In this document: positions 25,566-34,339 of the stretch, piece by piece | Numbering within the stretch: position 1 is the first letter of the stretch | Layout: every line of letters starts with the position of its first letter | Source: JAGQRJ01 sp041402045 | Lineage (GTDB): Bacteria; Planctomycetota; J058 | Direction: 5' to 3' | NCBI GenBank assembly: GCA_041402045.1 | Contig: JAWKSZ010000046.1 | Location: forward strand, 1 to 63,067 | Length of the DNA stretch: 63,067 bases | The notes under the pieces: generated by a model | What the model was told of the DNA's origin: nothing | Database searches by the model: none | Seen by the model: only the letters and a program-made list of their open reading frames with translations | Translations under genes and position numbers: made by a program

Positions 25566-25955
25566 CTACGCTCCCGGGCGCGCGACGGCGAGGACGTTGT
25601 CCTCGGGGTCGGCGAAGTACGCCACCTCGTCGCCCCAGTCCCGGGGCTTCGCCGGCGAGAGCAGCCGGGCGCCCGCGCGCTGCAGCCGCTCCTGGGCCGC
25701 GCTGAACGCCGCGGCCTCGACCAGGAGGTAGAGCTCTGCGCGCCCAGGGACCCCGGGCTCCCGGGCCTGCGGCGGGCCGCCGACCTGGAGCGCGTAGCCC
25801 TGGCGCTGATAGAGCCCGAAGCGCATGCCCGCGGGCAGCGCGAACTCGACGTAGACCGGGACCTCGACCGTGACCGTCCAGCCGCAGCCGGCCTCGTAGA
25901 AGGCGCGCATGGCCGCGAGGTCGTCGACCGCGAAGATCGTCAGCGCGTGCCGCAC
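25566..25955 (-). CDS. VOC (glyoxalase/dioxygenase-fold) protein
   Basis: This 129-residue single VOC module starts ALTIFAVDDLAAMRAFYEAG and ends with the family motif YFADPEDNVLAV, where the metal Glu is replaced by Asp-Asn. Its GTG start lies one base after the stop of the RidA-like gene, so it belongs to the SDR-ALDH-RidA operon. Whether it binds metal is unclear. It may be an antibiotic-binding-type or isomerase-type VOC protein. Confidence 0.8.
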   Translation of the reverse strand: MRHALTIFAVDDLAAMRAFYEAGCGWTVTVEVPVYVEFALPAGMRFGLYQRQGYALQVGGPPQAREPGVPGRAELYLLVEAAAFSAAQERLQRAGARLLSPAKPRDWGDEVAYFADPEDNVLAVARPGA

Positions 25956-25956
25956 G

Positions 25957-26712
25957 TCAGGCCAGCGCGATCACCTTGAACTCGACCGCGATCGGTGTGG
26001 GCAGCGCCCGGATCGCGATCGTGGTGCGGGTGGCCTGGATCCCGGTGAAGTACTCGGCGTAGACGCCGTTGTAGGCGGCGAAGTCGCGCTCCATGTCGAT
26101 CAGGAACGCGGTCACGTCCACGACCTTCTCCAGGCTCGAGCCCGCGTCCTCGAGGATCACCTTCACGTTCTCGATCACGGCCCGGGTCTGGGCCGCCGCG
26201 TCGTAGTCGCGAGGCTCGCCCTCCGGCGTGCGGATCGGGCCGCCGGGGATCGCGTTGGTCCCCGGCTGGCGCGGCCCGACCCCCGAGAGGAAGAGCAGCT
26301 CGCCCACCCGGCGCGCGTGGGGATACGCGCCGACCGGCGCTGGCGCGCGGGCGGTGCTGATCACCCCACCCACCCGCGAGATCGGCGGCGGGTTCTTGGC
26401 CCGCTCGACGGGCAGGTCGGCGAGCTCGCTGGGGTCCAGGTCTCCCGGCTCGAAGGGCTCGAGGGACTCGGTGTCGGGGTCGATCGGGCCCATGTCCGTG
26501 ACCGCTTCGTAGACCTCCTCCCCGCGCGCCCAGCTCGGGCGCTTGGGCTCGGGCTTCGCCGTCGCCTGGGGCGTGGGCGTGGGCGTCGGCGTGGGCTCGG
26601 GTTTCGCCGTCGCCTGGGGCTTGGGTGGCGGAGCAGCCTCGGGCCGGGGGCGCGGGGCGTTGCCGCTCCCGGTCAGGTCCCAGCTGGGGTGGTCGTCGGA
26701 CGATTGGCTCAC
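25957..26712 (-). CDS. RidA-family protein, 2-aminomuconate deaminase-like, with low-complexity head
   Basis: Residues about 120-251 match the Rid/YjgF fold and resemble aminomuconate deaminases (GAYPHARRVGELLFLSGVGP, AQTRAVIENVKVIL, TRTTIAIRALPTP with the ligand-binding Arg). That enzyme hydrolyses the enamine of 2-aminomuconate. The first 70 residues are Pro/Thr/Lys-rich, with two QATAKPEP repeats around a PTPTPTP run, which is unusual for RidA proteins of about 130-145 residues. The adjacent ALDH8-like gene supports the pathway assignment. Confidence 0.82.
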   Translation of the reverse strand: MSQSSDDHPSWDLTGSGNAPRPRPEAAPPPKPQATAKPEPTPTPTPTPQATAKPEPKRPSWARGEEVYEAVTDMGPIDPDTESLEPFEPGDLDPSELADLPVERAKNPPPISRVGGVISTARAPAPVGAYPHARRVGELLFLSGVGPRQPGTNAIPGGPIRTPEGEPRDYDAAAQTRAVIENVKVILEDAGSSLEKVVDVTAFLIDMERDFAAYNGVYAEYFTGIQATRTTIAIRALPTPIAVEFKVIALA

Positions 26713-26779
26713 GGTCGACTCCCGTTCCGCTCCGTTATAGCTCGGACGCGGCAGAGCGCGGTCACTGGCGGAGCCCGAT

Positions 26780-26863
26780 CTGCAGGAGCGCGAGCCTGAG
26801 TGCTCGGTCCCTCAGCCGCCCCTCGCCCGCAGGCAGCCTGCACTCAGGCTCGCGCTCCTGCAG
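26780..26863. repeat. 24-bp perfect inverted repeat (hairpin) after the ALDH gene
   Basis: Arms 26780-26803 (beginning CTGCAGGAGCGCGAGCCTGA) and 26840-26863 are exact reverse complements, separated by 36 bases that contain further short GC stems. The right arm abuts the ALDH stop codon at 26864. It may be an attenuator or processing hairpin between the ALDH and RidA cistrons, or a repeat element. Confidence 0.75.
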
Positions 26864-28306
26864 CTAGAGCTGAATGCAGACGTTGCGGGCCTCGCTGAAG
26901 AACTCGAGGGAGTGCCGGCCGCCTTCGCGGCCGACCCCGCTGGCCTTGATCCCGCCGAAGGGCACGCGCAGGTCGCGCAGGAGCCAGGTGTTGACCCACA
27001 CCATGCCGGTCTCCAGCGCCTCGCTCACCCGGTGCGCGCGGCCCAGGTCTTGGGTCCACACGCTCGCGCTCAGCCCGTATTGCACCCCGTTGGCCAGGCG
27101 CAGGGCCTCCTCCTCGTCGTGGAAGGGGTGCACCGTGATCACCGGGCCGAAGATCTCCTCCTGCACGGTGCGGCAGCCGGGGTCCAGGCCCTCGATCACC
27201 GTCGGCTCGAGGAACGCGCCCTGGTCGTGGGGCGCGGCGAGGGACGGGCGCTTGCCGCCGGTGAGGATCGTGCCGCCCTCCTCCTGAGCCAACGCCACGT
27301 AGCCCTCGACCTTCTCGCGGTGGGCGAGCGAGATCAGCGCGCCGAGCTCGGTGTCGATCGCCTCGGGCGCGCCGACCTTCATGGAGCCCACCCGGGCCAC
27401 GAGCTGATCGACGAAGTCGCGGTAGATCACGTCCTGCACGAACACCCGCGAGCCGCACAGGCACACCTGCCCCTGGTTGGTGAAGCCCGCGCGCACGGTG
27501 CCCGCGAGGGCGCGCTCGACGTCGCAGTCGGCGAACACCAGGGTCGGGTTCTTCCCGCCGAGCTCGAGGCTGAGCTTCTTGAACTTGGGGGCCGCCGTGG
27601 CCGCGACCCGGGCGCCGGTGACCGTGCCGCCGGTGAAGCTGACCGCCTTGACCCCCGGGTGCTCGACCAGCGCCTGGCCGGCCTCGGCGCCGAAGCCGTG
27701 CACGAGGTTGAACACCCCCGGCGGGACGCCGACCTCGAGCAGGATCTCGGCCAGCGCCGCGGCGGTCAGCGGGGTCAGCTCGCTGGGCTTGGCGACCACG
27801 GTGTTGCCCATGGCCAGGGCCGGCGCGGTCTTCCAGCTCAGGAGGTAGAGCGGGAGGTTCCAGGGCGTGATCAGCCCCACCACCCCCAACGGGCGGCGCA
27901 GGGTGTAGTTCAGGACCCCGGGCGAGGTGTGGCAGCCCGTCTCGTCGTGCCGCACGGCCCCGGCGAAGAAGCGGAAGTTCGCCGCCGCGCGGGGAATGTC
28001 GATCGCCTTGGCCAGGCTCACCGGCTTGCCCGTGTCCCGGGACTCGAGCTGCGCCAGGGCGTCCAGGCGCTCGGTGATCCGGTCCGCGGCGGCGTCCAGG
28101 AGCCGCGCGCGCTCGACCGGCGGGGTCGCGGCCCAGCCGGGCAGCGCGGCCTCGGCGGCCTCGACCGCCCGGGCCACGTCCCGCGCGTCGCCCCGCGCGA
28201 TCCGCGCGATCTCCTGCGAGGTCGCCGGCGCCAGGTCGGCGAAGGTCTCGCCCCCCGCCGCAGGCTGGGTCTTGCCGCCAATGAAGTGGCCGATCTCCTG
28301 GGTCAT
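26864..28306 (-). CDS. ALDH8-like aldehyde dehydrogenase (2-aminomuconic/2-hydroxymuconic semialdehyde type)
   Basis: This 480-residue NAD-dependent aldehyde dehydrogenase has the oxyanion Asn in TPWNLPLYLLSWK, NTVVAKPSELTPLTA, the SFTGGTVTG loop, the general-base Glu in LELGGKNP, and catalytic Cys in NQGQVCLCGSR. The LCxSR active-site context and WLLRDLRVPFGG are typical of the ALDH8A1 / aminomuconate-semialdehyde dehydrogenase group. It would oxidise a muconic semialdehyde in tryptophan (kynurenine) or catechol meta-cleavage catabolism. AGGAG precedes the ATG. It lies 16 bases after the SDR gene. Confidence 0.9.
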   Translation of the reverse strand: MTQEIGHFIGGKTQPAAGGETFADLAPATSQEIARIARGDARDVARAVEAAEAALPGWAATPPVERARLLDAAADRITERLDALAQLESRDTGKPVSLAKAIDIPRAAANFRFFAGAVRHDETGCHTSPGVLNYTLRRPLGVVGLITPWNLPLYLLSWKTAPALAMGNTVVAKPSELTPLTAAALAEILLEVGVPPGVFNLVHGFGAEAGQALVEHPGVKAVSFTGGTVTGARVAATAAPKFKKLSLELGGKNPTLVFADCDVERALAGTVRAGFTNQGQVCLCGSRVFVQDVIYRDFVDQLVARVGSMKVGAPEAIDTELGALISLAHREKVEGYVALAQEEGGTILTGGKRPSLAAPHDQGAFLEPTVIEGLDPGCRTVQEEIFGPVITVHPFHDEEEALRLANGVQYGLSASVWTQDLGRAHRVSEALETGMVWVNTWLLRDLRVPFGGIKASGVGREGGRHSLEFFSEARNVCIQL

Positions 28307-28322
28307 GAGCGGGCTCCTAGCT

Positions 28323-29105
28323 TCAGATCGAGTTCAGGCGCCCGCCGTCGACGGGCAGGCACACCCCGCGCACGAAGGCGCCCGCGGGGGAGGCGAGGAA
28401 CGCGAGCACGCCGGCCAGCTCCTCGGGTCGGCCCAGCCGCCCCTCGGGCACCGTGCTCAGCCAGCGCTCGCGCACGGCGTCGACGCTCGAGCCCGTGCGC
28501 CCGGCGATCCCCTCGGCCAAGGACGTCAGCCGCCCGGTGTCCACGTAGCCGGGGAGGATCGAGTTGATCGTGACCCCGGGCGGGAGCTCCTTGCTCAGGG
28601 TCTTGGCCCAGCTCGCCATGGCGCCGCGGATCGTGTTGCTGACCCCCAGGTTCGGGATCGGCTCGCGGACCGAGGTCGAGATCACGTTCAGGATCCGCCC
28701 GTAGCCCGCGGCGCGCATGCCCGGGAGCAGCCCGCGCACGAGGGTGTGGGCGGCGAGCACGTGCCGGCGGAAGGCGCGCTCGAAGGCCTCGGGCTCGGCC
28801 TCGAGCAAGGGCCCGCCCGGGGGGCCCCCGGTGTTGTTGAGCAGCACGTGCACCGGGCCGTGGGCGTCGAGGAGCCCGGCGATCACCTGCCCCAGGCCGG
28901 GGAGGTCCTCGAGGTCGGCCACCAGCGCTCGGGCCGTGAGCCCGCGCCCGGTGAGCTCGCCCACGAGCGCCTCCAGCGCGTCGCCGCTGCGCGCGAGCGC
29001 GGTCACCGCCGCCCCCTGCTCGGCCAGCGCCACCGCCGCCGCGCGCCCGATCCCCGAGCTCGCGCCGCACACCAGCGCGTGCTTCCCGGTCAAGTCCAGA
29101 TCCAT
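28323..29105 (-). CDS. short-chain dehydrogenase family protein with altered active site
   Basis: This 260-residue Rossmann SDR has the cofactor motif GASSGIG and LNNTGGP (NNAG equivalent). The catalytic YxxxK is missing: the aligned segment reads NLGVSNTIRGAM, so Tyr is lost and Lys is Arg. The Ser (STS) remains. This matches the non-classical FabG-like SDR subgroup that lacks the Tyr. It is the first gene of the ALDH-RidA-VOC operon, and GGAGGG precedes the ATG. Its reaction is unknown. Confidence 0.85.
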   Translation of the reverse strand: MDLDLTGKHALVCGASSGIGRAAAVALAEQGAAVTALARSGDALEALVGELTGRGLTARALVADLEDLPGLGQVIAGLLDAHGPVHVLLNNTGGPPGGPLLEAEPEAFERAFRRHVLAAHTLVRGLLPGMRAAGYGRILNVISTSVREPIPNLGVSNTIRGAMASWAKTLSKELPPGVTINSILPGYVDTGRLTSLAEGIAGRTGSSVDAVRERWLSTVPEGRLGRPEELAGVLAFLASPAGAFVRGVCLPVDGGRLNSI

Positions 29106-29461
29106 GAGCCCTCCCGCGCCCGGGATCGTAACCCACACCCTCGCTCGGCCCGCGCCCAGGCGGCTCCTGCGCGCGGGCAGGGGGCCGCCTCGATCGACGC
29201 CCGCGCTCCCGGGCCGGGACCGACCCGCCGTCTGCTCAGGCCCGAGTCTAGGCGCGGCGCGCGGAGCGCCGCGTCGTCCCCCGGGACCGAGGCGGTCGAG
29301 CGCGGCGTGCAGCTCGACGAGGAGTTCGATCGCGCGCGCTTCGTCCACAGGTCTTCGCTCCCTGACCCGGCTGCCGCGGAGCGGGGGCACGCGGTCGAGG
29401 GCTCCTCCCCCGAGCGCAGGCCCGGCGAGGGCTGGGGCCCGCCGTGCTACCCTCGGTCCCC
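29106..29461. other. intergenic region between divergent genes
   Basis: It should carry promoters for the leftward catabolic operon and the rightward lipoprotein pair. On the minus strand a GTG at 29348 opens a short amphipathic peptide (VDEARAIELLVELHAALDRL) in frame with the SDR gene. It has no clear ribosome-binding site and dissolves into Arg/Pro sequence, so it is not called as a gene. Confidence 0.35.
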
Positions 29462-31405
29462 ATGAACCTCCGAGCAGGACTCAGCGTGGCGTTGGGCGCG
29501 GCCGTGGGCGGCGCGCTGTGGGTCGGCTGCGGCGGCGGCGGCGGCGGCGGCGGAACGCCGGCTGCCCAGACCCCGAACCTGGGCGGCATGGTGTTCGACT
29601 ACACCGACCGCGCGGCCCAGGACGTGCCGGTCGAGGTCGTGGGCGGCCCCAAGGGCACCACGCGCCGCGACGGGCTGCTGCTCCTGGGGCCCGTGCCCGC
29701 GGGCGACCGCGTGCTCAAGGTCGGCGACAGCGTGACCACGCCGACCCTGTTCGTGCCGGTGAGCCTCGGCAGCCAGGCGAACTTCCTCGAGCGCCCGGTG
29801 CACCTCCCGCTGCTCACGAGCGGGATCGGCGCGAACCTGCCCGCGGCGGTCACGACGACCACCACCGTCTCCGGCAACGGGCTCCCGGGCGTGAGCCTGA
29901 GCCTCGCCGGGGGCTCGACCGTGAGCCTCCCCGGCGGGACGAGCAACGAGGTCCGCGTGCTGGGGATCAGCCCCTCGCGCCTGCCGGCGCTCCTGCCCGG
30001 GGACCGCGCGTGCAAGGTGGCGTTCCTCGTCGAGCCCCAGGGCGTGCAGTTCAGCCCCGCCGCGACCCTCAAGTTCCCGCGCCTGGACCCCGACACGGCG
30101 GGGCCCTTCAACCTCTACCGGGTCGAGGCCTCGACCGGCACCTGGCAGCTCGCCCAGAGCAACCTCGCGCCGGTGGACAGCGGGACCGCGTTCGAGGTCC
30201 CGGTGAACGTGGGCACGATGTACGCCGTGGCCCCCGCCACCCCGCCCGCGACGGTGACCCTCACCGGCCGCGTGGTGGTCGGCACCCAGCCGGTCCAGGG
30301 CTACCGCGTCTCCTGCTGGAACCGGGTCAGCGCCCCCACGGACCAGGACGGGCGGTTCGAGGTCCAGAACGTCCCCGGCGACTACTCCTCGTTCCTCGTG
30401 CGCGCCTACCCCCAGCGGCCGGCGGTGGACTTCGCGCCCGGGATCGAGACCCGCACCTCGGCCACGACCGCGCTGGGGGATATCGTGCTCCCCACGGCCA
30501 CCGCCCCCGACGGGATCCGGCCGCGGGTGACCACGACCTCCCCCGCCGACGGCGCGACCGGGGTCAACCAGGCCAGCCAGGTCGTGGTCACCTTCAGCGA
30601 GCCGATCGACACCCAGCTCGCCGAGCCGGTGCGCCTGGTGGGGCTGAACGGCCAGGTGCCCGTGCGCCTGAACTACGACAGCGCGTTCCAGGTGCGCCTG
30701 CTCCCCAACCAGACCCTCGACACCTCGGCCAGCTACACGATCGTGGTCGACTCCCAGGTCCGCGACCTGGCGGGGAACTCGATCGAGGACACGACCCTCA
30801 CCTTCGGGTTCATGACCCGGGCCGGCGCCCCCGACGCCCCGCCCACCGACACCCTGGCCTTCGGGCTCTCGCCCCTGAGCGGGGTCAGCGGCGACACGGT
30901 CTCGATCCTGGGCCGGAACTTCACCGGCGGGAGCCAGGTGACCTTCGGCGGGTTCAGCTCGCTCGTGACCTCCGAGACCAGCGAGCAGATCCAGGTCCAG
31001 GTGCCGACCGCCGTCCCCGCGGGGGACGTGACCCTGGCCGTGAGCGCCGGCGGGACCGCCGTCGGCGCGCAGCGCCCGCTGGTCCTCGACGTGCGCGCCT
31101 CGGTCTCCACGATCTACTCGGGCACGACCCCCGAGACGCCGCTGGTGTTCGTCGACCGCGACATGCCGCCGGCGACGATCGTGGTCGACGGCGCCAACGT
31201 GGGCGGGGCCGCGGTCACCGTCGACGGGATCTCGATCGCCGCGGTGGACAGCACCGTGAACGTGGGCGGGACCGCCGTCGCCACCGGGCGCGCGATCAGC
31301 CTGGGGAGCATGGCCCCCGACACCCTGTTCACCGGGCCCCTCGTCGTGCGCGGGGCCAACGGCCAGCCCTCTGCCACCTACCGCTTCCTCCTGGTGCGCG
31401 AATGA
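29462..31405 (+). CDS. multidomain lipoprotein with Ig-like and IPT/TIG domains
   Basis: This 647-residue exported protein has a lipobox (LWVGC) followed by a Gly run. It then has carboxypeptidase-regulatory-like beta modules (GMVFDYTDRAAQDVPVEVVG; GRVVVGTQPVQGYRVSCWN), a bacterial Ig-like domain of the SbsA/Big_5 type (PADGATGVNQASQVVVTFSE), and an IPT/TIG domain (LSPLSGVSGDTVSILGRNFT). Such proteins are cell-surface adhesive or structural proteins. The ATG at 29462 is the start that puts the signal peptide first. It overlaps the next gene by ATGA. Confidence 0.85.
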   Translation: MNLRAGLSVALGAAVGGALWVGCGGGGGGGGTPAAQTPNLGGMVFDYTDRAAQDVPVEVVGGPKGTTRRDGLLLLGPVPAGDRVLKVGDSVTTPTLFVPVSLGSQANFLERPVHLPLLTSGIGANLPAAVTTTTTVSGNGLPGVSLSLAGGSTVSLPGGTSNEVRVLGISPSRLPALLPGDRACKVAFLVEPQGVQFSPAATLKFPRLDPDTAGPFNLYRVEASTGTWQLAQSNLAPVDSGTAFEVPVNVGTMYAVAPATPPATVTLTGRVVVGTQPVQGYRVSCWNRVSAPTDQDGRFEVQNVPGDYSSFLVRAYPQRPAVDFAPGIETRTSATTALGDIVLPTATAPDGIRPRVTTTSPADGATGVNQASQVVVTFSEPIDTQLAEPVRLVGLNGQVPVRLNYDSAFQVRLLPNQTLDTSASYTIVVDSQVRDLAGNSIEDTTLTFGFMTRAGAPDAPPTDTLAFGLSPLSGVSGDTVSILGRNFTGGSQVTFGGFSSLVTSETSEQIQVQVPTAVPAGDVTLAVSAGGTAVGAQRPLVLDVRASVSTIYSGTTPETPLVFVDRDMPPATIVVDGANVGGAAVTVDGISIAAVDSTVNVGGTAVATGRAISLGSMAPDTLFTGPLVVRGANGQPSATYRFLLVRE

Positions 31406-31725
31406 TTCGACTGCTCGCCCTGCTCGTCCTCGCGCTGACCCTGATCCTCGGCGGCTGCGCCGGGGGCGCCGAGACCCTGCAGGTCGCCAAGCAGCCCCCG
31501 CCCGACAAGCCCGAGACCCAGCCGGCGCGCCCGCCCGGCGACGTGTTCTGGAGCCCCGGCTACTGGTCGTGGGAGCCGGAGACCGAGGTCTTCTACTGGA
31601 CCCCTGGCGCCTGGGTCGCGACCCGCGAGGGCGAGCGCTGGCGGCCGGGCAACTGGAAGCCCGTGGAGACCGAGCAGGGCCGCCTGTGGCAGTGGACCTC
31701 CGGGGAGTGGGTCCGGGTCGAGTAG
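31402..31725 (+). CDS. small lipoprotein with W-x-x-G-x-W repeats
   Basis: This 107-residue protein has signal peptide and lipobox LILGGC. Its mature part has repeated Trp/Tyr/Gly motifs (SPGYWSWEPETEVFYWTPGA, WRPGNWKPV, WQWTSGEWV), as in YXWXXG/WXXGXW-repeat exported proteins. It is translationally coupled (ATGA) to the large Ig-like lipoprotein, so the two probably act together at the cell envelope. Confidence 0.8.
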   Translation: MIRLLALLVLALTLILGGCAGGAETLQVAKQPPPDKPETQPARPPGDVFWSPGYWSWEPETEVFYWTPGAWVATREGERWRPGNWKPVETEQGRLWQWTSGEWVRVE

Positions 31726-31870
31726 TGCTGTGCTCCAGGCGGTTCGCAGCGCTCGTCGTCCCGGGCAGGCGTGAGGACGCAGCAAGCAGGCCCAGGGTGA
31801 CCGACGCACGACGCAGCCAGGGGCGGCGAGGGCACGCGAGCGGGCGCGAGACGCCTGGAGTGCAGCGCTA

Positions 31871-32978
31871 GTGGCCGACCTCGCCCTCGCCGAAGAGCGC
31901 CGGCGCCTGCGCGCGAGCTGCCGGCACCTGCCCGGGCACGGCCCGGCGCACCCGGCGCACGCCCTGGAGCAGGCCGCGGCCTGGATCCGTGAGCACGACC
32001 CGGCCCCCGACAGCTACGGCGCCGGCGCCGTGCTCGAGGACTTCGAGCGCGAGGTCGCCGGGCTCCTGGGCTTCGCCGCCGCGCGCTTCATGCCGTCCGG
32101 CTGCATGGCCCAGCCGATCGCGCTCCGGATCTGGAGCGCGCGCGCGGGGATCCCGGTGACCGCGTTCCACGCGACCTCGCACCTCGAGCTGCACGAAGAG
32201 CACGGCTACCGCGAAGGCGCTGCACGGGCTGACCGCGCACCTCCTGGGCGACCCCAGCCGCCCGACCCTGGCCCAGACCTGGACGCCCTGCTCGCCGGGC
32301 CGGCCCGCGAGAGCGGGCTCGCGAGCCTGCTGGTGGAGCTCCCCGCCCGCGAGATCGGCGGCCAGCTCCCGAGCTGGGACGAGCTCGTCGAGCTCAGCGC
32401 CGCTGCCGCGAGCGCGGGGTGCGCCTGCACCTCGACGGCGCGCGGCTGTGGCAGGTGCCCGCGGCCTACGGGCGCGAGCTGCGCGAGGTGTGCGCGCTCT
32501 TCGACTCGGCCTACGTGTCCTTCTACAAGGACGTGGGCGCGCTCCCGGGGGCCATGCTCCTCGGACCCGAGGACCTGATCGCCGAGGCCAAGACCTGGCA
32601 GCGCCGCCAGGGCGGGACGCTCACACCGTGCTCCCGGCGCTGGCCTCGGCCCGTGCGCTCCTGGCCCCGCGCCTGGCGCGCATGCCCCGCTACCGCGCCC
32701 GCGCGCTCGAGGTCGCCCGGCGCTGCGCCGCGCTCCCGGGGGTCGAGGTCACCCCCGACCCGCCGCACACCAGCATGTTCCACCTGCTGCTCGAGGGGAC
32801 CCCCGACGCCCTCGCGCAGCGCCGCGACGCCGTCGCCCGCGAGACCGGGGTGTGGCTGTTCGGCGGCGCGAGCCCGCGCCCCGACGGGCGCTCGAAGGTC
32901 GAGCTGAGCCTGGGCGAGGCGAGCCTCGCCCTCGACGACGCGACCCTCGACCGCGCGCTGGCCGCCTTCGCGGGCTGA
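31871..32978 (+). pseudogene. threonine-aldolase-family (beta-eliminating lyase) gene with about four frameshifts
   Basis: Joined across frames, the product is a fold-type I PLP enzyme: DSYGAGAVLEDFEREVAGLL, then FMPSGCMAQPIALRIW, HATSHLELHEEHGY, the HLDGARLWQVP motif (PLP Asp), and SFYKDVGALPGAML with the Schiff-base Lys. The frame is lost near 32215, regained near 32275, lost near 32415 and again near 32625 (GGTL then TVLPALASARALLA). The motifs themselves are intact, so the lesions are recent or are sequencing indels. The GTG at 31871 is the likely start. The substrate would be a beta-hydroxy amino acid such as L-threonine. Confidence 0.75.
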
Positions 32979-32990
32979 GTTCGCTCCGCC

Positions 32991-34265
32991 TCAGTTCACC
33001 CACAGCCTGCGGGTCTCGAGGTCGAGGAGCACCGCGCGCTCCCCGCGTCGATCGAGGAGCACGCGCGTGTGCGGGAGGGGCGTGACCTCGCCGCTCCCGA
33101 CGTCGAGCACGCCGGCGGAGCTCCCGTCGTGGGCGATCACGCTCAGACGCCGCCCGTCGATCACCCCCACCGGCGTCCAGGTGCAGCCGCTGAGCAGGAC
33201 CTTGGCCTCGCCCTTGGCGGGCACGAAGGACCAGAGCAGCGAGGGGCGCTTCTGGCCGAGCGAGGGGTCGCGGGCCTCGAGGAACGCGCGCTCGCCCTGA
33301 GGCGTGCGCAGGAGCACCGGCGGGCCGTCCCAGAAGTAGTCGTCGGGGGTCACCGCCTGCTCGACGGCGGTGTGGGTCTTCCCGTCGGCGGAGACCAGGC
33401 ACACCTGCGCTTGGGGGCGCTGCCTGCCGTTGCCTTGGAGGTTCGCGTCGGGGAGGCGCATGACCAGGACCAGGGCGCGGCCGTCCTCCAGGTAGCTGAG
33501 GTCGATCGGGCAGCCCCCCTCGGGGAGGGCCAGGGTCGAGGTCGCCCCCGACTTCAGCTCGCGCACCTGGACCGCGCCCGAGAGCGTCGTGGGGTCGACC
33601 ACGATCCAGGCCACCCGCTCGCCGCGGGGGTCGAAGCGCACGGCGAAGTGGGCGACCCCGGGGGCCGAGCCCAGGGTCGTGGCCTTCCCGCTCTCCACGT
33701 CCACGTAGCCCGCGATCAGCTCCCGCGATCCTTCGGCGCCGCCGTCGGTGTAGCCGACGAGCCGCCCGTCGGGCGACCAGCACCCGGGCCGCAAGGCCGG
33801 CACGAGGTAGTCGTCGCGGGTCCCCGGAGCGCAGCGCAGCACGGTCTCGAGCTTCAGCCCGTCGTCGCCGACGGTCGCCACGCGGTATTCGAAGCTGCGC
33901 TCGAGGCTCGCGGGGTCGATCTCCCGCGCCGCGTAGAGCACGCGGGTCCCGTCGGGGGAGAGCGCCGCCGGGAGCTTGGCGCTGTCCGGGAGCTCGAAGC
34001 GCGGGGTCAGGAGCGCGTCGAGCCCGCCGCTGTGGATCGCGCTCAAGACCGCCCGCAGCCGCGCGGCGATCCGCTCGGGGGGCTTCTTCTCCAGCCGCCG
34101 CTCGAGCTCGGGCACCAGCGCCTCGCCCTGGGCGACGAGCGCGGCGTGGGCCGCCTGGGCCTCGGCCTCGTCCTTGCTGGCCAGCCGCTCGAAGAGCTCG
34201 CCCGGCGCCTGAGCCAGCGCCGGGGCGACGCAGCACACGAGCAACGCGACGGAGGGACGGTGCAT
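32991..34265 (-). CDS. secreted PD40/WD40-like beta-propeller protein
   Basis: The ATG at 34265 gives signal peptide SVALLVCCVAPALAQA. Residues 20-75 form a helical HEAT-like cap (KDEAEAQAAHAALVAQGEAL). The remainder is beta-propeller with TolB/PD40-type blades (AALSPDGTRVLYAAR, CWSPDGRLVGYTDGG, FDPRGERVAWIVVD). It has 424 residues and probably acts as a periplasmic interaction protein. No partner is obvious. Confidence 0.8.
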   Translation of the reverse strand: MHRPSVALLVCCVAPALAQAPGELFERLASKDEAEAQAAHAALVAQGEALVPELERRLEKKPPERIAARLRAVLSAIHSGGLDALLTPRFELPDSAKLPAALSPDGTRVLYAAREIDPASLERSFEYRVATVGDDGLKLETVLRCAPGTRDDYLVPALRPGCWSPDGRLVGYTDGGAEGSRELIAGYVDVESGKATTLGSAPGVAHFAVRFDPRGERVAWIVVDPTTLSGAVQVRELKSGATSTLALPEGGCPIDLSYLEDGRALVLVMRLPDANLQGNGRQRPQAQVCLVSADGKTHTAVEQAVTPDDYFWDGPPVLLRTPQGERAFLEARDPSLGQKRPSLLWSFVPAKGEAKVLLSGCTWTPVGVIDGRRLSVIAHDGSSAGVLDVGSGEVTPLPHTRVLLDRRGERAVLLDLETRRLWVN

Positions 34266-34339
34266 GGGACCTCGCTTCCAGGGCGAGGATACTGGGTCCC
34301 CCACGCGGGCGGGCGCGTGCCGCTGGGTGCCCTGGTCAG

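Noticed and set aside
29106..29348. N-terminal extension of the SDR starting at GTG 29348
   Set aside because: The SDR fold begins exactly at ATG 29105 with GGAGGG upstream. The extension becomes Arg/Pro-rich and has no known counterpart.
34266..34339. Rightward small genes antisense to the SUKH/PD40 region
   Set aside because: The SUKH and signal-peptide evidence on the minus strand is clear. The plus-strand frames are shadows with no ribosome-binding sites.
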